Source: Chloroflexota bacterium
GTDB taxonomy: Bacteria > Chloroflexota > Dehalococcoidia > Tepidiformales > Tepidiformaceae
Reading direction: 5' to 3'
DNA: 64,000 nt
Assembly (NCBI GenBank): GCA_016234445.1
Contig: JACRBT010000016.1
Span: forward strand, 1 to 64,000
Positions 46,177 to 56,386 of this stretch are shown here, in pieces (the first letter of the stretch is position 1; each line of letters begins with the position of its first letter). The translations under genes and the position numbers were made by a program. The notes beneath the pieces are model-generated. The model made no database searches, was not told the origin of the DNA, and worked only from the letters and a program-made list of their open reading frames with translations.

Positions 46177-47818
46177 TGAACTCGTACCCGCCCTTCACCC
46201 CTGCCGGGTCCGGGTCCATGATCACGTTCACGCACGCGGGCTTGCCACTGTCGATGGCCCGCGCGATCGCCGCGTGGATCTGCTCCGGGTGCTCCACGAA
46301 CTCGCCGTGACCGCCCAGCCCTTCGACCACCTTGTCGTAGCGAGCGTTGTCGCCGAGGACGGTCGCCGGGGTCCGGCCCTCGCCGTACTGCGCCTTCTGC
46401 CCGACGTAGATCTGGTGCCAGCAGCGATCGTTCCCGACGATCGACACCACCGGCATCTTGAAGCGCACGAAGGTGTCGAAGTCGAAGCCGTTGAGGCCGA
46501 AGGTGCCGTCGCCGTTCACCATCAGCACCTTCTTGTCCGGCGCGGCCACGCTCGCCGCCATCGCGAAGCCCGTGCCGACGCCGAGCGTCCCGAACGGGCC
46601 CGGGTCCATCCACTGCCCGGGGTGGTTTACCGGCAGCACGCCCGCCGCGATCGCGACGATGTCGCCGCCGTCACCGACCACGATCGTGTCGTCGTCGACG
46701 AACTTCGCGATCTCCTTGCAGAGCCGAAGCGGGTGGATGGGCATGCTGTCGGAGTTCATGAAGACTTCGCGCTGGGCGTCCGCCTGGCCTTCGAGGCCCC
46801 GCAGCGTCTGCATCCAGTCGGCGTGGTCTCCCTTGCCGATCTCCGCCGTCAGTTGAAGGAGCGCCTGGCGGATGTTCGCCTCGATCCCGATCGAGAAGTC
46901 GCGGTTGCGGCCGATGTCGCGCGGGTCGGTGTCGATCTGGATGACCTGCGCGTCCGCGTTCCAGGCCGGCGGGCGGCCGTACTTCAGGCGGAAGTCGATG
47001 GGCGTGCCGAGGACGACGATGACGTCGGCCTGGGCGAAGGCGGGCCTCCGCGAGAGGGAGAAGAAGTTGGGGTTGTCCTGGCGGAGCGTCCCCCGGCCCA
47101 TCGCGTTGGTGTAGACCGGCACGTCGGCGGCCTTCGCGAATTCCGCCAGCTCCTTGTGGGCGCGGTGCCAGAAGACGCCGGAACCGGCCATCACCATCGG
47201 CTTCTTCGCGGCCTTGATCGCCTGTGCCGCCTGCTTGATCAGCTGCGGGTCGGCCATGATCTCGCCGGTGGGGCGATAGCTTCGCGGCCACTCGACCTGG
47301 TCTTCGTCGACGCGCCCGAAGAGCACGTCCGAGGGCACCTGGAGGAACGCCGGGCCATAGCGGCCGGTCATCGCCTCGCGGAAGGCCATGGCCATGTAGT
47401 AGGGCAGGCGGCGGGTTTCGTAAACGCCCTGGGCCCACTTCGTGATCGGCTTCATCACGTCCAGCAGTTCGATGTCCTGGAGCGACCCCATGTCGTACTG
47501 GCGCAGGGGCGAACGCCCGCCGATGACGACCATCGGGCTCGACGCCTGGTAGGCGTTCGCGACCGCCGTCACGACGTCCGTCACGCCGGGGCCGGCCGTC
47601 ACCACGGCGACGCCGGGCTTGAAGGTGATCCGCGAATAGCCGTCGGCGGCGTGGCCGGCGGACTGTTCGTGGCGGGTGTCGACGATTTCGATGCCGTTGT
47701 TGAGACAGCCTTCGTAGATGTTCTGAACGTGCCCGCCGGAGAGCGTGAAGATGTGCCCGACACCCTCCTGCTTGATCATCCGGGCGATGATTTCGCCCCC
47801 GTCGATAATGTTGCCCAT
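46172..47818 (-). CDS. thiamine diphosphate-dependent enzyme (acetolactate synthase/2-hydroxyacyl-CoA lyase-like)
   Basis: 548 residues. The catalytic Glu is in DTRHEQSAGHAADGYSR near 50, and the ThDP/Mg motif is GDGTFGLNGFDFDTFVRF near 442-459, completed by GNDRCW. It has the three-domain PYR-middle-PP order of acetolactate synthase relatives. The neighbourhood of enoyl-CoA hydratase and CoA-transferase genes makes a 2-hydroxyacyl-CoA or oxalyl-CoA lyase possible, but the substrate is not proved. TATACT near 47855-47850 and GAGAGGG give a normal leader. The upstream in-frame start is less likely. Confidence 0.85.
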   Translation of the reverse strand: MGNIIDGGEIIARMIKQEGVGHIFTLSGGHVQNIYEGCLNNGIEIVDTRHEQSAGHAADGYSRITFKPGVAVVTAGPGVTDVVTAVANAYQASSPMVVIGGRSPLRQYDMGSLQDIELLDVMKPITKWAQGVYETRRLPYYMAMAFREAMTGRYGPAFLQVPSDVLFGRVDEDQVEWPRSYRPTGEIMADPQLIKQAAQAIKAAKKPMVMAGSGVFWHRAHKELAEFAKAADVPVYTNAMGRGTLRQDNPNFFSLSRRPAFAQADVIVVLGTPIDFRLKYGRPPAWNADAQVIQIDTDPRDIGRNRDFSIGIEANIRQALLQLTAEIGKGDHADWMQTLRGLEGQADAQREVFMNSDSMPIHPLRLCKEIAKFVDDDTIVVGDGGDIVAIAAGVLPVNHPGQWMDPGPFGTLGVGTGFAMAASVAAPDKKVLMVNGDGTFGLNGFDFDTFVRFKMPVVSIVGNDRCWHQIYVGQKAQYGEGRTPATVLGDNARYDKVVEGLGGHGEFVEHPEQIHAAIARAIDSGKPACVNVIMDPDPAGVKGGYEFK

Positions 47819-47955
47819 GCCACCAGCCCTCTCAGAAGTCGTGTGGGGGCAGTATAAGCTGAGGCGGCCGACGGCGCGGGCGCCCACCGGGTGCATCCGG
47901 TTCGACCGCCGGCGCGTATCGCGGAAACAGACGCGCTTCGGCGGGGAGGCAGCGG

Positions 47956-48723
47956 ATGACCATCTTCACGCAGTCGATCTGGGATGCGGTCCGGCCCCAC
48001 GCGTGGAAATACCGGACGCGGACAGAGCCCGTCACGGGCCTGATCTGGCATTCGACGCGCGGCGGCCAGGGCTACGACGGGCGGAAGGAGCTGCAGGCGG
48101 CGCTGAACTGGTTCCGCTCGCCCAACAACCGCATCGTCCAGGCGCCGTTCGAGCCGTTCGCGGGCATCTCCCACGTCACCATCGGCCCGGACGCCATCGT
48201 CGAAGTCGTGCCGATCGACGACTTCATCCCGGCGTGGTCCAGCCACCCGAGCGACGAGCACGCGATCTCCATCGAAGTCGCCCAGAGCAACTCCGGCCAG
48301 GCGATCGAGCCGGGGACCATCGCCAATTGCCGGAAGTTCGCGGCCTGGGCGGCGGCCGAGTACCGCTTCCCGCTGGGACGCCTGGCGCCTGCGGGTGACG
48401 ACTGGAAGTGGTCGGGCGAGCTTGGCCACGAAGACACGGTCCAGGGCAAGGCCCAGGGGAAAACCGACCCGGGCCTCGCGTTCTGGAACCCCTACCTGCA
48501 ACTGGAGGACGAGATGACGAAGGACGAGATCCGGGCGCTGATCCGCGAGGAACTGAGGGCTCTGCACATCATCGACAGCGCCGCCAACCCGTCCGTCTCG
48601 GGCGCCACGCTCGACGGCCTCGACGACTTCGTGACCCGCGCCTTCACCCGCCTCCAGGGCGCGGACGTAACCTCGGTCGCCGCGATCAAGAAGGTCCTCC
48701 ACCCGGACAAGCCGCAGATCTGA
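47956..48723 (+). CDS. N-acetylmuramoyl-L-alanine amidase (endolysin-like)
   Basis: 255 residues of the Amidase_2/PGRP type. Zinc ligand His is in GLIWHSTRGG near 32; a second His in SSHPSDEHAISIEVAQ near 94-105; and the C-terminal GHEDTVQGKAQGKTDPG near 158 has the final His and Lys/Asp. It cuts the lactyl bond of peptidoglycan. There is no signal peptide, as in phage endolysins; release would need a holin or lysis. The last 80 residues form an unknown helical domain. GGGAGG precedes the ATG. Confidence 0.88.
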   Translation: MTIFTQSIWDAVRPHAWKYRTRTEPVTGLIWHSTRGGQGYDGRKELQAALNWFRSPNNRIVQAPFEPFAGISHVTIGPDAIVEVVPIDDFIPAWSSHPSDEHAISIEVAQSNSGQAIEPGTIANCRKFAAWAAAEYRFPLGRLAPAGDDWKWSGELGHEDTVQGKAQGKTDPGLAFWNPYLQLEDEMTKDEIRALIREELRALHIIDSAANPSVSGATLDGLDDFVTRAFTRLQGADVTSVAAIKKVLHPDKPQI

Positions 48724-48838
48724 GGGCCGGTGCCGTCGGGCGTAGCGCCTAGCATTGCAGGATCTCGCGCGGCCGCCGGCGGCGAACGAGATATCCTGTG
48801 CTGAGAGGCTTGGGACATCTCTCCTTTGGAGACACGTC

Positions 48839-49408
48839 ATGGTGCAGCGCCCGGGGATTCATGGCCTCCTCCTGGTCGACCCCGAGATCCTCATGCCCGA
48901 CGTCGAGGACGCCAAGGCGGTCGGCCGAGATCCGAGTCTCCGGGAGGTGAGTTGGCAATCGGTCGGCCTGTCGAGCCGGGAAGACGAACTCTGCCGGGAC
49001 AATCCGTACTGGCCCCAGCGCGGTAGTCCCGGGGGCATCACGATTCTCGGTAACGAGGTGGTGGTCGCCAGCTTCCCCGTGTCGATCACGATGGTGGTCT
49101 GCTGCTGGCTTTTCGGTGAACGCCATGCGGACCTGTCGGTCCGGTTCACGGGTCCGTTGGCAGCGTGGGGCGCACCCGCCCCCGAGGTTCTTACAACCAA
49201 CACCCTGCCCGTGGAGTTGCGGCCACTGGCGGTTCCAATGGTGCAGCCAGGCGTCGCGCCACCGAGGTTGGGCGCTCAGATGGTGCCTCTCGGCGTAAGA
49301 CCGGCGTTCCCTCAGCCCGGGCTCTACCGGATCGAGGCGCTCCTCGGCGGTCAGCCTGCCGCCGCCATCCCATTGTTGGTACGCCTGCCACTCGGCGCCG
49401 CCGGCTGA
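48839..49408 (+). CDS. unknown protein, possibly DUF6941-like
   Basis: 189 residues from the ATG that follows GGAG by 8 bases. It opens IHGLLLVDPEILMPDVEDAK, and later VVVASFPVSITMVVCCWLFG and DLSVRFTGP. This resembles the layout of small DUF6941 proteins, but I am not sure. Mostly beta. No signal peptide. A more upstream start adds 28 unlikely residues. Lower GC bias than neighbours. Confidence 0.55.
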   Translation: MVQRPGIHGLLLVDPEILMPDVEDAKAVGRDPSLREVSWQSVGLSSREDELCRDNPYWPQRGSPGGITILGNEVVVASFPVSITMVVCCWLFGERHADLSVRFTGPLAAWGAPAPEVLTTNTLPVELRPLAVPMVQPGVAPPRLGAQMVPLGVRPAFPQPGLYRIEALLGGQPAAAIPLLVRLPLGAAG

Positions 49409-49442
49409 GGAGTGGGTTCCTACGAGGCTCCGCGACTGCCCC

Positions 49443-50159
49443 CTACAGCCGCGCCTTCAGCCAGTCCCCCGCCGCACGGATGACCTCGGGGCCGATTTCG
49501 AAATGGCCGCCGGGGAACCAGGCGATGTCCTTTGGCCCGGGCAGGGCGGCGTAGAGCGCTTCCGTCGCTGCCCGCGAGACAAGCTCGTCGTTGCTCTTGG
49601 CGACGATGCGGATGGCGACGCCAGAAAGCCGGGGGATGACACTTCCTTCGCCCGCCGCGGGGCCAACGAAGCCGCCTTCGCCCACCAGGCAGAGCGCCGC
49701 CGCCTTGAACCGGCCGTCGCTGGCGATGGCGGGGACGCCCAGCATCGCCCCCATCGAGTACCCCACGTAGGCCAGCCGCGACAGGTCGATCGGGAACTCG
49801 GCGGCGATGGTGTCGATCGCTGCCGTGACTTCGCGGGCGAACTGGGCCGTGATCGCCGGGTAGAGGGAGCGGTCCTTGAAGAGCCGCATGGGGTCGTATT
49901 CGCGGCGGTCGCCGTGGAGGGGAGCGTCGATCCCGGCGCAGGCCCAGCCGCGCTGCGCCCAGGCCCGGGCCGGCTCCTCAACGAAATAGTCGTCTTTGCT
50001 GCTCGTCGCGGGGTGCTGGATGAGGACGAATGGGAGCAGGCCCTCCGGCTCGGCGGGGAGGTACATCAACCCGGGCACGATTTCGCCGTCGAGGTCGAAG
50101 GAGAAGCGCACCTCGCGGAGGTCACCGATCAGGGTCTGCTGCATCGAAAGCGCGGCCAT
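49443..50159 (-). CDS. alpha/beta hydrolase (dienelactone hydrolase-like)
   Basis: 238 residues. The nucleophile elbow is GYSMGA near 138, the His is in FPGGHFEIG near 219, and a Asp in AIRIVAKSNDELV near 191 would complete the triad. VLIQHPATSSKDD near 47 forms the oxyanion region. An esterase or lactonase; no substrate can be named. It appears to start from a leaderless promoter. Confidence 0.85.
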   Translation of the reverse strand: MAALSMQQTLIGDLREVRFSFDLDGEIVPGLMYLPAEPEGLLPFVLIQHPATSSKDDYFVEEPARAWAQRGWACAGIDAPLHGDRREYDPMRLFKDRSLYPAITAQFAREVTAAIDTIAAEFPIDLSRLAYVGYSMGAMLGVPAIASDGRFKAAALCLVGEGGFVGPAAGEGSVIPRLSGVAIRIVAKSNDELVSRAATEALYAALPGPKDIAWFPGGHFEIGPEVIRAAGDWLKARL

Positions 50160-50165
50160 CGCCAG

Positions 50166-50171
50166 AGCCTA
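50166..50171 (-). promoter_or_regulatory. -10 box, leaderless (alpha/beta hydrolase)
   Basis: TAGGCT ends 6 bases before the ATG at 50159 on the minus strand. Confidence 0.4.
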
Positions 50172-50197
50172 CTCCGAACCGGGCGTGGCCGGCACCG

Positions 50198-50719
50198 CTA
50201 TTCGAGGACGACGAGGGTCTCGTTTTCGGCGACGCGCTGGCCGTCCGTGACGAGGACTTCCTTCACGGTGCCGTCGGCGGGCGCCTTGATCTCGTTCTCC
50301 ATCTTCATCGCTTCGAGGAGGAGGAGGACGTCGCCGCGCTTGACCGCCTGCCCGGCCGTCACCTTGACGGAGATGACGCGCCCGGCGATCTGGGACGAGA
50401 TGCCGCCCTTGCGCCCGGCGGCCTTCGGTGCGCCAGCACCGGCGCCCGCGGCCGGTCGTGCCTCGCGGGGGGCGGGGCCGCCGCCGAGCCGGCCTTCGAA
50501 TTCGAAGGTGAAGGGGCGGTAGTCCACCTTGATGGCCATGCCGCTCTCGCGTTCGCCTTCGGGGGGAAGCTGGACGCGGTAGGCGACGCCGCCCGCGGTA
50601 ACGGTGGTGAACCCCTGGTCTTCGCGCAGCTTCACCGGGAATTCGTGCCCGTCGACGACGACCACGTCGCCACGGACCTCAACTTCGTACTTCCTGCCGC
50701 CAATCGTTACAGATGCCAT
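50198..50719 (-). CDS. biotin carboxyl carrier protein
   Basis: 173 residues. The C-terminal 80 residues are a biotinyl domain with the lysine in LEAMKMENEI near 137. An Ala/Gly/Pro linker (ARPAAGAGAGAPKAAG) joins it to an N-terminal beta domain. It would carry CO2 between a biotin-dependent donor and acceptor subunit. It follows the OadA-like carboxyltransferase gene by 13 bases and is probably its partner. Confidence 0.92.
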   Translation of the reverse strand: MASVTIGGRKYEVEVRGDVVVVDGHEFPVKLREDQGFTTVTAGGVAYRVQLPPEGERESGMAIKVDYRPFTFEFEGRLGGGPAPREARPAAGAGAGAPKAAGRKGGISSQIAGRVISVKVTAGQAVKRGDVLLLLEAMKMENEIKAPADGTVKEVLVTDGQRVAENETLVVLE

Positions 50720-50732
50720 CTCACTGCTCCCG

Positions 50733-52229
50733 TTATCGCATCTGGCGCATGCGGCCGAAGCTGCGCCATGGGGCGGCCATGCCGTTGTCGAAACCACCGG
50801 CCGGCGCGACGGGCGCGGCCGCGGCAGGCTTTTTCTCGCGGACGAAGAGGGCGCCGACGACCGCGGCGACCAGTTCCCGCTCGGGGCCGCCGCCTTCGCT
50901 CCGCCACTGGAGGAACTCCTTCGCCGGCTGGGGGAACATCACGTAGCTGAGGACGTCGTCGATGTCTTTCGCGAGGTCGCCGATCTCGGCTTTCGCGGCT
51001 TCGAGTTCCGGCGGCAGGTCGTCGGCGGGGCGATGGGTGATCGGCTCTTCGTCGCCGAGGATGGTCTTGAGGATGTCGGGGGCGATGGGGGCGGCGGTGG
51101 CGCCATAAAGGCCCTTCGCCAGGTTCTTCGTCTCCTTCGTCACGCTGCCGTAGCGCTTCCCCGTGAGGACGTTGAGCACGGCCTGGGTGCCGACAATCTG
51201 GGAGCTGGGCGTGACCAGCGGCGGGTAGCCGAGGTCGGCCCGGACGCGGGCGTTCTCTTCGAGCACGGCGGGCAGCTTCGCCTCCGCGCCCTGGTCCCGG
51301 AGCTGGCCGACGAGGTTGGAGATCATGCCCCCGGGCACCTGGTGGGAAAGCACGCCGGCGTCCACGCCGAGGAGGTTGCTTTCGAACTTCCAGTAGTGGC
51401 GGCGGACGTCCTTGAAGTAGGAGGCGATGTCGCTCAGCGGTTCGAGGTCGATCGCCGTCGCGTGGTCGGGGTCTTCCCGCAGGGCGGCGACGAGCGTCTC
51501 CGTGGCCGGGTGCGAGGTGCCCCCCGCGAGGGTGCTGATCGCGCAGTCGATGACGTCGGCCCCGGCCTGGACGCCCATCAGGTAGGCCATCTCGGAGTAG
51601 CCGGAGGTCGAATGGCAATGCATCTGGACCAGCATCTGGGGGTGGTCCTTCTTCAGCCGCTGGACCATCGCCTTCGCCATCATCGGGCTGAGGAGGCCGG
51701 CCATGTCCTTCACGCAGAGGGAGTCGGCGCCCATCTCAACCATCCGGTCGGCCAGTTTCGCGAAGGCGTCGACCGTGTGGACGGGGCTGGTGGTGTAGCA
51801 GAGGGTGCCCTGGATGTGGCCGCCGGCCCGCTTCACCGCGTCGAAGGCCGTCTCCAGGTTCCGCATGTCGTTCAGGGCGTCGAAGATCCGGAAGATCTCC
51901 ATGCCGTTGGCGACGGAGCGGTCGCAGAATTCGCGCACGACGTCGTCCGCGTAGTGGCGGTAGCCGACGGCGTTCTGGCCGCGAAGGAGCATCTGCGTCG
52001 GGGTGTTCGGGAGCCGCTTCTTGATCTCCCGCAGCCGTTCCCAGGGGTCTTCCTTGAGGAAGCGCATGGAGGTGTCGAAGGTTGCGCCGCCCCAGCATTC
52101 GACGCTGTGGTAGCCCACCGCGTCCATCCGTTCAAGGATGGGGAGCATGTCCTCGGTGCGCATCCGCGTCGCGAGGAGCGACTGGTGGCCATCGCGGATG
52201 GCCGTCTCCATGATGCCGACTTTCGCCAT
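50733..52229 (-). CDS. pyruvate/oxaloacetate carboxyltransferase subunit (OadA/5S-like)
   Basis: 498 residues. TAIRDGHQSLLATRM near 8 (metal Asp), VECWGGATFDTSMRFL near 43, SLCVKDMAGLL near 172 (the Lys that is carbamylated) and VQMHCHSTSGY near 200 (metal His pair) are all present. The end (PAKEFLQWRSEGG) is the PYC_OADA association domain. There is no fused biotin domain; the carrier is the next gene. It moves CO2 between biotin and pyruvate. The length fits the 5S subunit of propionibacterial transcarboxylase. Confidence 0.92.
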   Translation of the reverse strand: MAKVGIMETAIRDGHQSLLATRMRTEDMLPILERMDAVGYHSVECWGGATFDTSMRFLKEDPWERLREIKKRLPNTPTQMLLRGQNAVGYRHYADDVVREFCDRSVANGMEIFRIFDALNDMRNLETAFDAVKRAGGHIQGTLCYTTSPVHTVDAFAKLADRMVEMGADSLCVKDMAGLLSPMMAKAMVQRLKKDHPQMLVQMHCHSTSGYSEMAYLMGVQAGADVIDCAISTLAGGTSHPATETLVAALREDPDHATAIDLEPLSDIASYFKDVRRHYWKFESNLLGVDAGVLSHQVPGGMISNLVGQLRDQGAEAKLPAVLEENARVRADLGYPPLVTPSSQIVGTQAVLNVLTGKRYGSVTKETKNLAKGLYGATAAPIAPDILKTILGDEEPITHRPADDLPPELEAAKAEIGDLAKDIDDVLSYVMFPQPAKEFLQWRSEGGGPERELVAAVVGALFVREKKPAAAAPVAPAGGFDNGMAAPWRSFGRMRQMR

Positions 52230-52313
52230 CGTGTCGTCCGTGAAAGAGGGGGTCAGGCCGCTTCCGGCCCGTCCGTGAAGCGTATCACGAATGGCCCGAA
52301 GGGACGAAGAAGA

Positions 52314-52340
52314 AAGCCCCGGGAGTTCGGCCCGGGGCTT
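52314..52340 (-). terminator. terminator of the HDOD gene
   Basis: AAGCCCCGGG pairs with CCCGGGGCTT around a 7-base loop, followed on the minus strand by TCTTCTTCG. It ends transcription between the HDOD and carboxyltransferase genes, so these are separate units. Confidence 0.75.
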
Positions 52341-52366
52341 CGCCTTGCATCGACGCTCCCGGGGGC

Positions 52367-53230
52367 TCAGACCGCGACGGCCATCTCCGAGACGCCCGTG
52401 ACGAGGTCCATGAGGGTGTTGACCTGGCGGAGCAGCCGTTCCATCTCCGGGGAGCGGGGTTCGTGTCCCGGCTTCGGGCTGGGAACGAAATAGCCCGGCA
52501 GGACCCCGTTTTCCGTGCAGAAGCGGTCCGCCGCGGCGACCACTGCCGCAAGCGTGCCCTCGCCGCGCTCGCCGTGGTGGTGGCCGACGATCGCGTCGCG
52601 GATCTCGACCGGGAGCCGCCACTTCTCGGCCAGCATCGCCCCGAGCACGGCGTGGTCGTATTCGAGCATCTCCCATTCGACGTCTTCGAGGGCGCGCCCG
52701 CTCGCGATGGCGACGGCGACCGCCTGGTCGAGCCCGGCGGGATCGGCGTGGAACATCGCGAGCCGGCCCATGTTGTGGAGGATGCCGGCCGTGAAGGCGC
52801 TCGGGCCGTCGAGGTTCCGCGCGTGGGAGGCGAGTTCGCTCGCCCGGAAGGCGACCGCCAGCGAGTGCCGCCAGAACGCCGAGATGCGGAAAAGCGCGTT
52901 GAGCGAGTCCGGGGCGTAGGCACTCGTGATCGCGCTGCTGATGGCGACGTTGCGGGCCTGGACGAAGCCGAGGACCACCAGCGCCTCCTGGACAGAGGTC
53001 ACTTCGCGGGCACGGCGGTAGGCGGCCGAGTTCACGATCCGGAGGATCGAAGCGCTGAGGCCGGGGTCGGCCGAGATCACGAGGGCCAGGTCCGAGGCCG
53101 ACGACTTCGGGTCCTGGGCCACCTGGATCACCCTGAGCGCGACGGCGGGCAGCGGCGGGAGGGAGTCGATGGCGCGGAGCACTTCGGGCTTCGGGCGTTG
53201 AGTGGACCGGGGCGGGATCTCGGATGCCAT
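52367..53230 (-). CDS. HDOD domain signalling protein
   Basis: 287 residues, mostly one HDOD domain (LPPLPAVALRVIQVAQDPKS near 24, ILRIVNSAAYRRAREVTS near 64, FTAGILHNMGRLAMF near 150 and AIVGHHHGE near 218). HDOD is related to HD phosphohydrolases but usually lacks metal-binding residues, and acts as a signalling scaffold. HNMG stands where HD-GYP has HDxG. GAGGG lies before the ATG. Confidence 0.9.
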   Translation of the reverse strand: MASEIPPRSTQRPKPEVLRAIDSLPPLPAVALRVIQVAQDPKSSASDLALVISADPGLSASILRIVNSAAYRRAREVTSVQEALVVLGFVQARNVAISSAITSAYAPDSLNALFRISAFWRHSLAVAFRASELASHARNLDGPSAFTAGILHNMGRLAMFHADPAGLDQAVAVAIASGRALEDVEWEMLEYDHAVLGAMLAEKWRLPVEIRDAIVGHHHGERGEGTLAAVVAAADRFCTENGVLPGYFVPSPKPGHEPRSPEMERLLRQVNTLMDLVTGVSEMAVAV

Positions 53231-53357
53231 GGCTACCCTCGGGGACGGCGTGTCTTCGTCCCAGTGTCACCCCCACGGGCGAAGGCCGGCGATCCGGGGT
53301 TACCCCAATGTTCCCCCGCCACCACACAGAGCTTTCCGCAACCAGCCCGTCACCCCG

Positions 53358-54581
53358 CTAGAACATCTCCGGGCACCAGGGCGCGCGTTCCGTCGCGAAC
53401 ATCTTCGTGGCGAGGCTGATCGCGGCGGAGTCTCCGGTCACCCGCCCGGCCTGGCTCAATGTCTCGAACCGAACGCCGCCAAGATAGGCGGAGGCGAGGT
53501 CAGCTGCGTTGAGCGTGATCCCGGCCGGCTCGCCGGTGGGCCGGCAGGTGGCCCCGCCCGGCCCGGCGGTCAGCTCGTAGCGTCCCGCCACCCACGGGCA
53601 GAAGTCATCCCCGACCTCGAACACAACCCTGCCGGGCGCGGCATAAGCCCGTGCCGCGAGCGCCGCCGGCACATCCAGGATCCGCAGCCAGAGCGTGTCG
53701 TCCGGCGTTCGCCGCAGCCGCCGGGGGTCTGCGAGCATCCAGTACAGCGGTTCATCCGTTCGGCGGTACTCGGCGACGATAAGCCCGGCAAGGTCGAGGT
53801 TGAGGACGTATTCCCAGAGGGCCACGTAGGCCTCGTCCGTGCTCGCCATCAGCTCCGCGACGTTGACGGTGTGATTCGGGAGGTGGTCCTCCGTCCAGTC
53901 CTGCTTGTACCGGTAACGGACGTAGCCGAGGGTCGCGCCGTCTTCCTCGTAGGAGACGTGGTAGGCCTCGGTGTGACCGTCGCGGAAGTCCGGGTGGTCC
54001 CGGAGGCTGCGATTCCACCACGGCTCGCTGCGGCTCATCATCCCCGGCTGGGTCGGCCGGACCCGTTCCAGGACCGCCGGCCAGGCCGAACGCGCCTCCT
54101 CCCGGGTGACCATCCGCACGCGGCCCCGCGCCGGGAGTTTCGATGCCAGCGCCGTCCGCTCCCGGTCGATGGAAAGCCGGTTGCTTTCGGCTGCGAGCCC
54201 GTACCCGAACCTGCCGTAGATGACGCTTTCCGACGCCCAGAGCGCGGCGAACGCTTCACCCCGCTCGCGGACGTGCTCCAGCTGGCGGCGCATCATCGCG
54301 CTCAGGATGCCCCGCCGGCGGTGGGTCGGCAGGACGGAGACCATCGTCACACCGGCCGTCGGTACCGCGGCGCCCCCGGGCACGGTCATGTCGAACGAAA
54401 AGATGCCCGCGGTCCCGGTGATCTCGCCGCCGTCGAAGGCGCCGAGGCTGCGGTCGAACTCGAAGAGCTCGCGGCGATACTCCAGCATCTCGGGCTGGTA
54501 GCTCCGGCCGAATGCCGCCGACTGGCAGCGCGAAAACGCTTCCAGTTCGTCGCCGGTGATGGGTCGAATCTCCTGGGCCAT
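53358..54581 (-). CDS. GNAT N-acetyltransferase, Eis family
   Basis: 407 residues, typical for Eis: two GNAT folds and a sterol-carrier-like C-terminal domain. The acetyl-CoA loop is MVSVLPTHRRRGILSAMM near 79-96. The last residue is Phe (CPEMF), whose terminal carboxylate is catalytic in Eis. Known relatives acetylate aminoglycosides or protein lysines; the substrate here is open. AAGGAG precedes the ATG. Confidence 0.9.
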   Translation of the reverse strand: MAQEIRPITGDELEAFSRCQSAAFGRSYQPEMLEYRRELFEFDRSLGAFDGGEITGTAGIFSFDMTVPGGAAVPTAGVTMVSVLPTHRRRGILSAMMRRQLEHVRERGEAFAALWASESVIYGRFGYGLAAESNRLSIDRERTALASKLPARGRVRMVTREEARSAWPAVLERVRPTQPGMMSRSEPWWNRSLRDHPDFRDGHTEAYHVSYEEDGATLGYVRYRYKQDWTEDHLPNHTVNVAELMASTDEAYVALWEYVLNLDLAGLIVAEYRRTDEPLYWMLADPRRLRRTPDDTLWLRILDVPAALAARAYAAPGRVVFEVGDDFCPWVAGRYELTAGPGGATCRPTGEPAGITLNAADLASAYLGGVRFETLSQAGRVTGDSAAISLATKMFATERAPWCPEMF

Positions 54582-54623
54582 GGGTGGCTCCTTCCCCGGC
54601 TCCGGGATCGGTCCGCGGGGCCG

Positions 54624-56177
<1,554 letters not shown>

Positions 56178-56386
56178 GCTCGTCAGCCTCGCTGCCCCGG
56201 TGGCGGGGCGGGGAATGTCGCGGCGCAAAGAACCCGGCCGCCCTTGGGCCGGGTCACGGGGTTCACGCGGTGGGCCGATCCTAGCATCGGGCGGGGTTCG
56301 GCGCCACGAAACGGCCTCTCGCTTGCGGCCCGCCCACCGGCAGAGTAGGAAAGGTAACGCAACCATCGTTTCCCAGGAGGCTCCCC

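Noticed and set aside
52230-53327. An upstream extension of the OadA-like frame
   Set aside because: It overlaps the HDOD gene on the same strand in another frame and its residues look random; the protein starts at the MAKVG codon at 52229.
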